Below the pieces are notes generated by a model. The model did not search any database. It was not told the origin of the DNA and worked only from the letters and a program-made list of their open reading frames with translations. A DNA stretch of 64,000 nucleotides from Siphonodentalium dalli. Its lineage: Eukaryota > Mollusca > Scaphopoda > Gadilida > Siphonodentaliidae. Positions 22,485-33,659 of this stretch are shown here, in pieces (position 1 is the first letter of the stretch; each line of letters opens with the position of its first letter). The stretch lies in assembly GCA_032622095.1 (NCBI GenBank), contig CP136066.1, forward strand, positions 231,822,961 through 231,886,960, given 5' to 3'. A program made the position numbers and the translations under genes.

Positions 22485-22703
22485 TATTTATGCCATTTTA
22501 TGTCGCATATTTATGCCAATCCAGCCTTCCCATTGGTCCGCCGGCATAAAATCGGCATACATTCGACATAAATTGCTCCTGTGCTTTGTCTGTAGAGAGA
22601 TCCAGGCTTCGCTCTGATTGGTCGAGCGGCATAAATATGGCCCGGCGTGTGCTTTCTCTATTAGCGACATAAATATTTCCCGGCGTGTGCTTTCTCTGTT
22701 ATT
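22485..22703 (+). promoter_or_regulatory. Candidate promoter: paired ATTGG and ATAAATA boxes
   Basis: Two modules each have ATTGGTCnG followed after a few bases by GGCATAAA (22,532-22,550 and 22,617-22,637). The second is followed by a 38-bp partial duplication, CATAAATAT..CCCGGCGTGTGCTTTCTCT, whose two TATA-like boxes start at 22,631 and 22,669. Inverted CCAAT boxes just upstream of a TATA box are typical of Pol II promoters, including those of histone genes. No ORF follows; a U4-like stretch begins at 22,704. This is suggestive only. Confidence 0.35.
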
Positions 22704-22770
22704 AGCTCTGTGGTAGTATCGCAGACAGTCGCTATTTATAGTTTATCGAAGCGGTGCTTTGTTATTCCTT
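22704..22770 (+). ncRNA. Possible degenerate U4 snRNA 5' domain
   Basis: AGCTCTGTGGTAGTATCGCA resembles the U4 5' stem-loop start (which has AGTGGCAGTATCGTAG), and GTTTATCGAAGCGGTGC resembles the following GTTTATCCGAGGCGCG of U4. The spacing between the two is about 14 nt instead of 7, and no Sm site or 3' stem-loop can be recognised downstream. It lies next to a U6 fragment. It may be a U4 pseudogene or chance similarity. Confidence 0.25.
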
Positions 22771-24365
22771 TCAACGCGCTGTTTTCGGTGTATTCGAACG
22801 TTTTCGGATATATGATCACTCGGATATTTTGTGTTTTGTTATTATCCTGTCATTTCAGAAAGAAACCCGATTAAATTCGGTCCTTTATTGCACTTTAGAG
22901 GTGTTTGTGTGATCTTTCAATATAGATCGATGGTGCTAGCGTACTTTGTACTGTGGGTACCGTTGTAACCAAAACAAGCCATTGGGATATATTTTATATT
23001 TTAATTTAGATATTTTCCCCTTGAAACCGCCTGCTGGAGGCCATCGATGTTTTAGTACCGTTATCATAAAGAGCGAACAACATTTTTCGTAACGATTTAA
23101 CCCATCGGAGTACAAAAACTGAAAAAAAATGAGGAAAATTTCACAAATTCTCATGCAAGGGGAGGGGGCAAGAAGCATGCATTAACTCACGTTGCTGCAT
23201 GCCCTCCTGAATACATAACACTATAGACGATAAATCCAAATGAATTGAACTGTGCACGAACTTAATTTCAAAGGCATAATCCACACACACTTTGGTATAC
23301 ATGTAGCTTCGGGGCAGAAACAAACACCACAATAAATAAATCCTGAGAAAACTGTTCTTTTGTATTCATATAATGTCATTTCACCTCTATTTTCAGCTAC
23401 TGTCAGTCGTCGCCCACCACAAAGCAGCAAGTTTCAGCGTCAATGTTAGTTGATATTTCTAGTTCACAGATTCCATCAACATATCCTGAAGATAAATGTT
23501 CCAAACTATTAACTATTAACTGCATAAACATCCTTATTGAACTCACATTTTATTCTCCTTTATATTATAGAATTTCCCATCTTCTCTTACATTGGAACAA
23601 GCGAAATAAACACAATATTTGATGCACGAACATGGAGTACACACAAGTCCGGACGCGCACTGTATCTGACTGCAACAAAATGCCACTGTACCCAGAACCC
23701 ACGCTGTCAAGTGACCCTAATATTGGGTTGCCCAGCGAAAGATTGCACACATAATATTACTTAACCACATCTGGTCTGTATCTGATACTCCATTTCAACA
23801 CATGCACATTGTAACGGCCGACAGTTAGAAGGGAACGCTTTCTCGGCTTACATGTAATTATCTTTTAATTGACATTTTTATTACAGCTCCCAGTGAATGT
23901 TCTGGTGCCACTCACCGAAGACACAGAAGCTACATGTATACCGGTGTGCCAACATTAACACAGCATAAATGACGAAAGTCCTTGGAAATGCCCAGCCTAA
24001 ATGTGTGTATAAGGACGAAATGTGTACTCAAGGTCCCAAGTCAAGGTCCCTGCCCAAGTCCCCAATACAATATTGAAAGGACATGAGGTGTACTCATAAA
24101 CAACTCTGTCAAACTTAACAAAAACAAGGTCCAATTTCGGCATAATGTGAGCCCCCCGCCCTATAACTCCATAAGACGTTCCTGTAAACCACTTTATATA
24201 CGACAACATATACCAAGTCACAATTATAAGGCATTAGAAATGTCGATATAAGACAACGGACATACAGACGTCGTTTTGGTTTTAAAAAATAGGCCACATC
24301 TGCCTGGACAATGATTACCCCCTCGTTGCTATAAAGAGCAGCGTTTTTGTGCCGGAACGGACCTC
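22771..24365. other. No gene confidently seen
   Basis: Mixed-composition sequence between the two copies of the 5S/U6-linked unit, with no counterpart elsewhere in the window. A 75-codon frame at 23,537-23,764 has several cysteines (CHCTQNPRC, CPAKDC) but no recognisable family and no convincing splice context. No tandem repeat or inverted repeat is evident. Confidence 0.4.
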
Positions 24366-24397
24366 GAAGATTGCGCCCCAGCCTTTGCGCAGGGGCC

Positions 24398-24437
<40 letters not shown>

Positions 24438-24454
24438 ACCGCCGAAGCGAGTAC
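24366..24454 (-). pseudogene. U6 snRNA 5' portion, copy 2
   Basis: Same truncated U6 as at 20,411-20,499, with the 3' side slightly different (GGGGCGCAATC in place of GGCACGCAATC). It includes ACAGAGA and GATTAGCATGGCCCC. It lacks the 3' half and so cannot be a complete snRNA. Confidence 0.85.
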
Positions 24455-25236
24455 AGTTTGGACCAAATTACACGGTATTTTCCTACCCCATGTTTTGCGT
24501 GTTTGTGGATATGGTGGTGTTAGGTTGGTATGAATGGGTATGAATGGCTGATCTCGAGGATTGGTTAATTGCGGGCGCGGATAGAGCTTTCATAGGCCTA
24601 CGATTGTCCTACGATTGTCCTAAGCGTTTTTCGTTGACCAGTTTTCTCGTAATTGTCGAAAAATAACCAAGGCGCTTATATTTCCGTCAAAGCCCAAAAA
24701 GAAGCAAAAATTAAACCACATCTTAATGTCTACAAAATTGATCACTAATATTAGCAGTTCTCTCTGTATTAAATTTAAAATTACCACATGTATCACACCC
24801 CATGTTAGTAACCTTCTCCCGCATAGACCCCTTTGGCATGATCTACTTTGCTTAAGCTTATGTTTCTCCTCAATACACGAACAAATCTTTCGCCTTTTAC
24901 TAAAGATTTCCGTGCGGAGGAACACACAATAAGCCTATAGGCGATTTTTCTCTCCCTATTTCGCATAGGGTATTCATAATAACAAAATAAAAAACCAGGG
25001 TATTCATAATAACAAAATAAAATAGAGTGATCTAAATTTGTTAAAATAAAATAGAGTGATCTAAATTTGTTATATGCGCGAAATTTGAAACTGTAACAGT
25101 AAACTGTTTGTAGTTTTTTTCATGAAACTACAACAATTTTGTTTTCGAGTGTGAATAATGGCAAAATAAACATCTTAATTTTAATAGACCAAAAAAAACT
25201 AAATTTTGTGGGCAAAATAAACATCTTAATTTAGAC

Positions 25237-25240
25237 AAAA
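25237..25240 (-). terminator. Pol III terminator of 5S copy 2
   Basis: Run of four T on the minus strand immediately after the 5S 3' end, identical to copy 1. Confidence 0.75.
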
Positions 25241-25241
25241 T

Positions 25242-25359
25242 GTCTACAGCACCCGGTATTCCCAGGCGGTCACCCATCCAAGTACTAACCGGGCTCGACG
25301 TTGCTTAACTTCGGTGATCGGACGAGAACCGGTGTTTTCAACGTGATATGGCCGTAGAC
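25242..25359 (-). rRNA. 5S ribosomal RNA, copy 2
   Basis: Identical as far as I can see to the 5S gene at 21,287-21,404, with intact ends, A box, intermediate element, C box and terminator. It lies 409 bp from the left end of the 21 kb element. The identity of the two genes and their spacers points to a recent duplication or ongoing homogenisation. Confidence 0.97.
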
Positions 25360-25760
25360 AAGGAATGTGTTCAATAATATTGCTTTAATAGAGACTGCTG
25401 TTGATGTCGCCAATCTTTTGTAAACAGCGTTGATCAGCTCCGTCCGGCGAAGCCTGAAAAATAAATAAATTTCAACGTGCGAGATTCAAGAACGGCTGGC
25501 ATGCCGAGTAAACAAAATCCCATCTGTCGTCATGTCATGTCCGTAGAATTTCCGCGTTACTCTTTCCAATCGAATTGCTAATATTGGTCCAGTTTTCATA
25601 TCTAGGTCAAATGCCGTCATTTCGTTCGCTAAATGCATCCAGATTGACAAATACACGACATGCCAACAATTGGAATATCAACAGAGAAGATTGAGTGCCC
25701 GCCCTATGCTACAGAACAGGATGCAACAAATGCCGTCATTTCGTTGGCTCAATTGATCCT

Positions 25761-25768
25761 CTTTTGAT
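25761..25768. repeat. 8-bp target site duplication, left
   Basis: CTTTTGAT directly before the left terminus of the 21 kb element. The same octamer follows the right terminus at 47,065-47,072, and it occurs once in the uninterrupted copy at 21,806-21,813. Confidence 0.9.
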
Positions 25769-25782
25769 GGGTCCTACTAAAA

Positions 25783-25842
25783 CCCGACCGCACCCGACCG
25801 CACCCGACCGCACCCGACCGGACCCGACCGCACCCGACCGGA
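25783..25842 (+). repeat. Subterminal 10-bp repeats, left end
   Basis: Six tandem 10-mers alternating CCCGACCGCA (copies 1, 2, 3, 5) and CCCGACCGGA (copies 4, 6). The right end has the same six in mirrored order. In many DNA transposons such repeats bind the transposase; here that is inference. Confidence 0.9.
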
Positions 25843-28800
25843 CCGCCCCCAGGGGTCCGAGCGAGATGGGGTTTGCACTATCGTGTAGAATGGACCCGAA
25901 TGTACCAAAGTTCCAATCCCCAAGTCGATAGCTCGAGCGGTCACGGCACTGTTAACCCCTGACTGGCGGCCGTTTCCGCCAGGTACGAGAAATCCAAAAA
26001 GGCGCCGACCGCACCTCCCCTGACTGCCTGACCACGGAAATGGACATTATATCATGAAGTGAATACCCATATGCATCCATGGGCGATCGGACAAGTCGCT
26101 AGCTGCAGCGGAAGTGAATAAATTAACCCATACGCTGCTGCCGAATTCGCTATAAATGTACGCAAAAACGCCGAAATTAACACCCGCCGACCGGACCGCC
26201 CCTGTGGGTCCGAGCGTGATGGGGTATGCACTATCGTGTAGAATGGACCCGAATGTACCATAGTTCCAATCCCCAAGTCGATAGCTCGAGCGGTCACGGC
26301 ACTGTTAACCCCTGACTGGCGGCCGTTTCCGCCAGGTACGGGAAATCCAAAAAGGCGCCGACCGCACCTCCCCTGACTGCCTGACCACGGAAATGGACAT
26401 TATATCATGAAGTGAATACCCCTATGCATCCATGGGCGATCGGACAAGTCGCTAGCTGCAGCGGAAGTGAATAAATAAACCCATACGCTGCTGCCGAATT
26501 CGCTATAAATGTACGCAAAAACGACGAAATTAACACCCGCCGACCGGACCGCCCCCAGGGGTCCGAGCGAGATGGGGTTTGCACTATCGTGTAGAATGGA
26601 CCCGAATGTACCAAAGTTCCAATCCCCAAGTCGATAGCTCGAGCGGTCACGGCACTGTTAACCCCTGACTGGCGGCCGTTTCCGCCAGGTACGAGAAATC
26701 CAAAAAGGCGCCGACCGCACCTCCCCTGACTGCCTGACCACGGAAATGGACTTTATATCATGAAGTGAATACCCATATGCATCCATGGGCGATCGGACAA
26801 GTCGCTAGCTGCAGCGGAAGTGAATAAATTAACCCATACGCTGCTGCCGAATTCGCTATAAATGTACGCAAAAACGCCGAAATTAACACCCGCCGACCGG
26901 ACCGCCCCTGTGGGTCCGATCGTGATGGGGTATGCACTATCGTGTAGAATGGACCCGAATGTACCATAGTTCCAATCCCCAAGTCGATAGCTCGAGCGGT
27001 CACGGCACTGTTAACCCCTGACTGGCGGCCGTTTCCGCCAGGTACGGGAAATCCAAAAAGGCGCCGACCGCACCTCCCCTGACTGCCTGACCACGGAAAT
27101 GGACATTATATCATGAAGTGAATACCCCTATGCATCCATGGGCGATCGGACAAGTCGCTAGCTGCAGCGGAAGTGAATAAATTAACCCATACGCTGCTGC
27201 CGAATTCGCTATAAATGTACGCAAAAATGCCGAAATTAACACCCGCCGACCGGACCGCCCCTATGGATCCAAGCGTGATAGGGTTTGCACTAACGTGTAG
27301 AATGGACCCGAATGTACCATAGTTCCAATCCCCAAGTCGATAGATCGAGCGGTCATGGCACTGTTAACCCCTGACTGGCGGCCGTTTCCGCCAGGTACGG
27401 GAAATCCAAAAAGGCGCCGATCGCACCTCCCCTGACTGCCTGACCACGGAAATGGACATATATCATGAAGTGAATACCCCTATGCATCCATGGGCGATCG
27501 GACAAGTCGCTAGCTGCAGCGTAAGTGAATAAATTAACCCATACGCTGCTGCCGAATTCGCTATAAATGTACGCAAAAACGCCGAAATTAACACCCGCCG
27601 ACCGGACCGCCCCTGTGGGTCCGAGCGTGATGGGGTATGCACTATCGTGTAGAATGGACCCGAATGTACCATAGTTCCAATCCCCAAGTCGATAGATCGA
27701 GCGGTCACGGCACTGTTAACCCCTGACTGGCGGCCGTTTCCGCCAGGTACGGGAAATCCAAAAAGGCGCCGACCGCACCTCCCCTGACTGCCTGACCACG
27801 GAAATGGACATTATATCATGAAGTGAATACCCCTATGCATCCATGGGCGATCGGACAAGTCGCTAGCTGCAGCGGAAGTGAATAAATTAACCCATACGCT
27901 GCTGCCGAATTCGCTATAAATGTACGCAAAAATGCCGAAATTAACACCCGCCGACCGGACCGCCCCTATGGATCCAAGCGTGATAGGGTTTGCACTAACG
28001 TGTAGAATGGACCCGAATGTACCATAGTTCCAATCCCCAAGTCGATAGATCGAGCGGTCATGGCACTGTTAACCCCTGACTGGCGGCCGTTTCCGCCAGG
28101 TACGGGAAATCCAAAAAGGCGCCGATCGCACCTCCCCTGACTGCCTGACCACGGAAATGGACATATATCATGAAGTGAATACCCCTATGCATCCATGGGC
28201 GATCGGACAAGTCGCTAGCTGCAGCGTAAGTGAATAAATTAACCCATACGCTGCTGCCGAATTCGCTATAAATGTACGCAAAAACGCCGAAATTAACACC
28301 CGCCGACCGGACCGCCCCTGTGGGTCCGAGCGTGATGGGGTATGCACTATCGTGTAGAATGGACCCGAATGTACCATAGTTCCAATCCCCAAGTCGATAG
28401 ATCGAGCGGTCACGGCACTGTTAACCCCTGACTGGCGGCCGTTTCCGCCAGGTACGGGAAATCCAAAAAGGCGCCGACCGCACCTCCCCTGACTGCCTGA
28501 CCACGGAAATGGACATTATATCATGAAGTGAATACCCCTATGCATCCATGGGCGATCGGACAAGTCGCTAGCTGCAGCGGGAGTGAATAAATTAACCCAT
28601 ACGCTGCTGCCGAATTCGCTATAAATGTACGCAAAAACGACGAAATTAACACCCGCCGACCGGACCGCCCCCAGGGGTCCGAGCGAGATGGGGTTTGCAC
28701 TATCGTGTAGAATGGACCCGAATGTACCAAAGTTCCAATCCCCAAGTCGATAGCTCGAGCGGTCACGGCACTGTTAACCCCTGACTGGCGGCCGTTTCCG

Positions 28801-31010
28801 CCAGGTACGGGAAATCCAAAAAAGGCGCCGACCGCACCTCCCCTGACTGCCTGACCACGGAAATGGACATTATATCATGAAGTGAATACCCCTATGCATC
28901 CATGGGCGATCGGACAAGTCGCTAGCTGCAGCGTAAGTGAATAAATTAACCCATACGCTGCTGCCGAATTCGCTATAAATGTACGCAAAAACGCCGAAAT
29001 TAACACCCGCCGACCGGACCGCCCCTGTGGGTCCGAGCGTGATGGGGTATGCACTATCGTGTAGAATGGACCCGAATGTACCATAGTTCCAATCCCCAAG
29101 TCGATAGATCGAGCGGTCACGGCACTGTTAACCCCTGACTGGCGGCCGTTTCCGCCAGGTACGGGAAATCCAAAAAGGCGCCGACCGCACCTCCCCTGAC
29201 TGCCTGACCACGGAAATGGACATTATATCATGAAGTGAATACCCCTATGCATCCATGGGCGATCGGACAAGTCGCTAGCTGCAGCGGGAGTGAATAAATT
29301 AACCCATACGCTGCTGCCGAATTCGCTATAAATGTACGCAAAAACGCCGAAATTAACACCCGCCGACCGGACCGCCCCTGTGGGTCCGAGCGTGATGGGG
29401 TATGCACTATCGTGTAGAATGGACCCGAATGTACCATAGTTCCAATCCCCAAGTCGATAGATCGAGCGGTCACGGCACTGTTAACCCCTGACTGGCGGCC
29501 GTTTCCGCCAGGTACGGGAAATCCAAAAAGGCGCCGACCGCACCTCCCCTGACTGCCTGACCACGGAAATGGACATTATATCATGAAGTGAATACCCATA
29601 TGCATCCATGGGCGATCGGACAAGTCGCTAGCTGCAGCGGGAGTGAATAAATTAACCCATACGCTGCTGCCGAATTCGCTATAAATGTACGCAAAAACGA
29701 CGAAATTAACACCCGCCGACCGGACCGCCCCCAGGGGTCCGAGCGAGATGGGGTTTGCACTATCGTGTAGAATGGACCCGAATGTACCAAAGTTCCAATC
29801 CCCAAGTCGATAGCTCGAGCGGTCACGGCACTGTTAACCCCTGACTGGCGGCCGTTTCCGCCAGGTACGGGAAATCCGAAAAGGCGCCGACCGCACCTCC
29901 CCTGACTGCCTGACCACGGAAATGGACATTATATCATGAAGTGAATACCCATATGCATCCATGGGCGATCGGACAAGTCGCTAGCTGCAGCGGGAGTGAA
30001 TAAATTAACCCATACGCTGCTGCCGAATTCGCTATAAATGTACGCAAAAACGACGAAATTAACACCCGCCGACCGGACCGCCCCCAGGGGTCCGAGCGAG
30101 ATGGGGTTTGCACTATCGTGTAGAATGGACCCGAATGTACCAAAGTTCCAATCCCCAAGTCGATAGCTCGAGCGGTCACGGCACTGTTAACCCCTGACTG
30201 GCGGCCGTTTCCGCCAGGTACGGGAAATCCGAAAAGGCGCCGACCGCACCTCCCCTGACTGCCTGACCACGGAAATGGACATTATATCATGAAGTGAATA
30301 CCCCTATGCATCCATGGGCGATCGGACAAGTCGCTAGCTGCAGCGGAAGTGAATAAATAAACCCATACGCTGCTGCCGAATTCGCTATAAATGTACGCAA
30401 AAACGACGAAATTAACACCCGCCGACCGGACCGCCCCCAGGGGTCCGAGCGAGATGGGGTTTGCACTATCGTGTAGAATGGACCCGAATGTACCAAAGTT
30501 CCAATCCCCAAGTCGATAGCTCGAGCGGTCACGGCACTGTTAACCCCTGACTGGCGGCCGTTTCCGCCAGGTACGGGAAATCCGAAAAGGCGCCGACCGC
30601 ACCTCCCCTGACTGCCTGACCACGGAAATGGACATTATATCATGAAGTGAATACCCATATGCATCCATGGGCGATCGGACAAGTCGCTAGCTGCAGCGGA
30701 AGTGAATAAATTAACCCATACGCTGCTGCCGAATTCGCTATAAATGTACGCAAAAATGCCGAAATTAACACCCGCCGACCGGACCGCTCCTATGAGTCCG
30801 AGCGTGATGGGGTTTGCACTAACGTGTAGAATGGACCCGAATGGACCATAGTTCCAACCCCCAAGTCGATAGCTCGGGTGGATATGGCACTGTTAACCGC
30901 TAATTTGCGACCGGTTCCACGGGTACGCGAAATCCAAAAAGGCACAAACCGCATCTTCCCTGGTTGCACGACCACGGAAATGGACATCATATCATGCAGC
31001 GAAGAGTGTA
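25843..31010 (+). repeat. 353-bp satellite, left arm
   Basis: About 14.6 tandem units of 353 bp (352-354). Each has CTGGCGG/CCGCCAG able to form a 7-bp hairpin, the strings CCATGGGCGATCGGAC and GACCGGACCGCCCC, and ATGAAGTGAATACCC. Units fall into subtypes, and a 705-bp dimer is repeated (27,000-27,705 and 27,706-28,410). The innermost unit (30,780-31,010) is clearly decayed. Repeated 81-codon ORFs on the minus strand follow from the repeat. Confidence 0.97.
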
Positions 31011-32276
31011 TTCTGGTCCTGCTAGATCAACACCGATATTCGAAAACGTATACGAGGTGAGTGATAACATATCAATTGAAACACATATGTATGAGACCCG
31101 GATAATTTTCTTTATGGTACATGCAAAAATTAATTATAAAACAACTGAATATGTGAATGTGGGGGGGGGGGGGGTAACCCCATGTTTATTTATTATAAAT
31201 CAACATGGTTCAGGTCATGATAGTCGCATGTGTAGTGACTTAAAGTGGTAAGCTATTCAAAGCACTGCATGTGACATTGTGTATGGATTATAGCGAGGTG
31301 TCACATTCGTCACCACGGACTTAAATTCAATTAATTTATTTATTTTGGTGAATCCCTTGTGATTATCAGTCCAGTGATTAACTAATTTACTTCGAGTTCT
31401 CGTCCGATTTACTTTTGGCTGTTTTCGTTACAATAAATAATCATGAATAATGTACATGTATCAATTGTACGTGTTTTTATAGGAATTGGTTTCGACAGTA
31501 GTTATACGATCGTGCGAATTAATTGGGATTTAAAACATGATCAGATTAAGAGATTTTAAAATCGGATTATGAACCTTGGCCTCATCCGTGGGACGATTGA
31601 GATGCATGATGGCTTCGTGTACATGGCAAGAAACCCAGTCGAATGTAATTTGCAACCAATGGAATGAACCAATGATATAGTTGCATTGATATATAAAATG
31701 GTTACTTTCTAAATTGTGTCAAATCGACATCTTGATTTTATCATAATGCGACCACCACGAGTTCTACCAGTTATGGTCATATATCCATGTTCTGTTTGCG
31801 ACGGTGAAGCCGAAGGTAAGGGAACAATTTGATTTATATTTTAAGGTTGATATATACTAACGGAAAGTTGCTAATGCAGTTTAGATAACTACTGTTTGTT
31901 TCTCCGTTATTCGCGAATTTATAGTTATGATGTTTGGTATTATCTGATAGTATAGTAAAGCATGACACCAAAAATCTTTTTGTACGAATGATTTTGAGCG
32001 AGTCGAATATTGATTGGACAAGCTAGCTAACGGAATTGTATGTTCGAGCAATCATAACCTATTTTCTCAGTCTGGAAAATCCAACATTCGAATAGTCTAT
32101 GAAATTATTTGTAAAATCCAATTGTTTGAAATGTTGCCAACATGTCAGCCATTTAATTTTAAATTGTCCAATAATCCATAACGATATGTATATCTGCCAA
32201 TAAAGCGAATGCGATTAACAATTTGTCTGCACCATATATCAATGTTTTTTCAATTTGCTCACACTATACCAGTAGT
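31011..32276. other. Interior of the giant element, left; no gene seen
   Basis: A/T-rich sequence with a G homopolymer of about 14 at 31,160. No ORF longer than 95 codons and no match to the right-hand interior until 32,277. Nothing recognised. Confidence 0.5.
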
Positions 32277-32925
32277 GCAGCGGCCAAATCGAAAAAGAGC
32301 TCTAGTTTTCGAGATACCCCTACCCACGGTAGAACAAGTTAAAACCAACTGTTTTTGAAGGAGAAATATATACTGTTGACGAAAATGATAGTGAAAAATA
32401 ACGGAATTGGTGGTGGCTATTGTCAAATCGACGATGAGCGATACCCACCAGTGACTTTTTCCAGAAATTAACGATTTTGGTAAAGCGAGCCCTGTGGCTA
32501 TGTCATAACCTATTTGCCAACATTGTTGGGGTTAAAATTACTATATCATACCATACCTCTACCTGATATAAAACAAATGTTGGTTAATTTAGATTTTCCT
32601 GCCATTTGGAGCCGAAATATTTATTTTTTGCTGAAAAATCGCACTTTTTCAAAAAAATATTATTTTGCAAACTTTATCATTCAAATGGATATTGCTATAA
32701 TGCCGAAATATTTAATCCCTATGGTGAAGTAGTTATCTGCCAAGCATATCCACTAAGAAGTTAACAGAAATTTAGAACGATTTGCGAAATAATGGATTTT
32801 AGCTACCCCTCCCCCAAACACGTTTTTGGTCGAAAAATTACATATTTTTGTTCAGAACTTTACCAAATTTCCCAATTGATCATAATGGGACCCAACATAA
32901 TTCGTTTGCTGAAAATTGAGCCCGG
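32277..32925 (+). repeat. Inner inverted repeat, left arm
   Basis: Imperfect inverted partner of 37,640-38,277. Shared landmarks read GTAGTGCAGCGGCCAAA, ACCCCTACCCACGGTAGAAC, AAATTAACGATTTTGGTAAA, TTTGGAGCCGAAA and CCAAACACGTTTTTGGTCGA. Divergence is much higher than between the outer satellite arms, so this structure is older than, or independent of, the outer arms. Confidence 0.8.
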
Positions 32926-33029
32926 GGATATTACTTAAGTGATTAAAGACGTGTTCGGGCTTCCAGACACCAAATTACAACAACAACCCATTTTATTTGC
33001 TATTACATACAGTAAGTGTCGCATATCAC

Positions 33030-33260
33030 AAGTACTTCATTCTCGCTTAAGATTGAAATGCAGAACTATGACCTATTGAGTAATCACATTAAAATGTCCC
33101 CTCGCTGTCATTGTGGCCAAATAGAAACAGCATAGCATTACTTATTGGAATGTCGTGAATACAGTGGTCCTAGGACTGAACTTCTATGCGCCATACCGAA
33201 TGTCATTTTATCAGAAATACTCAGAAACTCAGTCATCGCGAAAATATTAAAATAGTTGAC
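33030..33260 (+). pseudogene. Relic of a non-LTR retrotransposon C-terminus
   Basis: Broken frames give SRLRLK, then after a frameshift NYDLLSNHIKMSPRCHCGQIETA, a stop, and HYLLECREYSGPRTELL. The pattern SPxCxCG, E, H-x-L-x-C, then Y and R is the C-terminal zinc-knuckle-like end of several non-LTR retrotransposon proteins. At least one frameshift and one stop show that it is dead. It lies inside the giant element. Confidence 0.6.
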
Positions 33261-33659
33261 GGGGTTCAAACATGTATCTCGAAAACAAAGCGATTTTCAT
33301 AACGCTGTCATTTGTTAAAACTTCGCGAAAAGCATTGAAACCCTGCTGAGCGCGAAATTAACCCCACCAGATCGTCTGTAATCTCACGGCGACGGACGTA
33401 TCAATGACGCAAACAACATTATCTGTGTATCATTGTGTCCAATCAGCTCCAACGAAACTATGTGTATATCATTGTATCCAATCAGCTCCAACTGGATTAC
33501 ATCCTAACTTTTCCCATACAGTCTCTCTCTCCCAGATAAATTGTTTACCTGCTGATAGAACTACCCTATGTCCACAGACTCAGTTAAAACTAGAAGCATG
33601 TCCATCGAGTTCGTGGTGTTTTCATGACCTAAAATAGCGTAATTGTCACATAAACAGTT

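Larger units (their letters stand above)
24366..25768 (-). repeat. 5S/U6-linked repeat unit, copy 2, first segment
   Basis: Nearly identical to 20,411-21,813 at a fixed offset of 3,955 bp, with the two longest shadow ORFs identical in translation. It is interrupted at CTTTTGAT (25,761-25,768), where the 21 kb inverted-repeat element begins. The continuation of the unit is at 47,065. Confidence 0.95.

Noticed and set aside
23537-23764. A cysteine-containing 75-codon frame as a possible exon
   Set aside because: The cysteine spacing matches no family I know and there is no convincing splice context; left as unassigned.
26052-30532. Repeated 81-codon minus-strand ORFs in the 353-bp satellite (and 76-codon ORFs in the right arm)
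   Set aside because: They recur at the unit period, change with subtype variants and have no recognisable domain.
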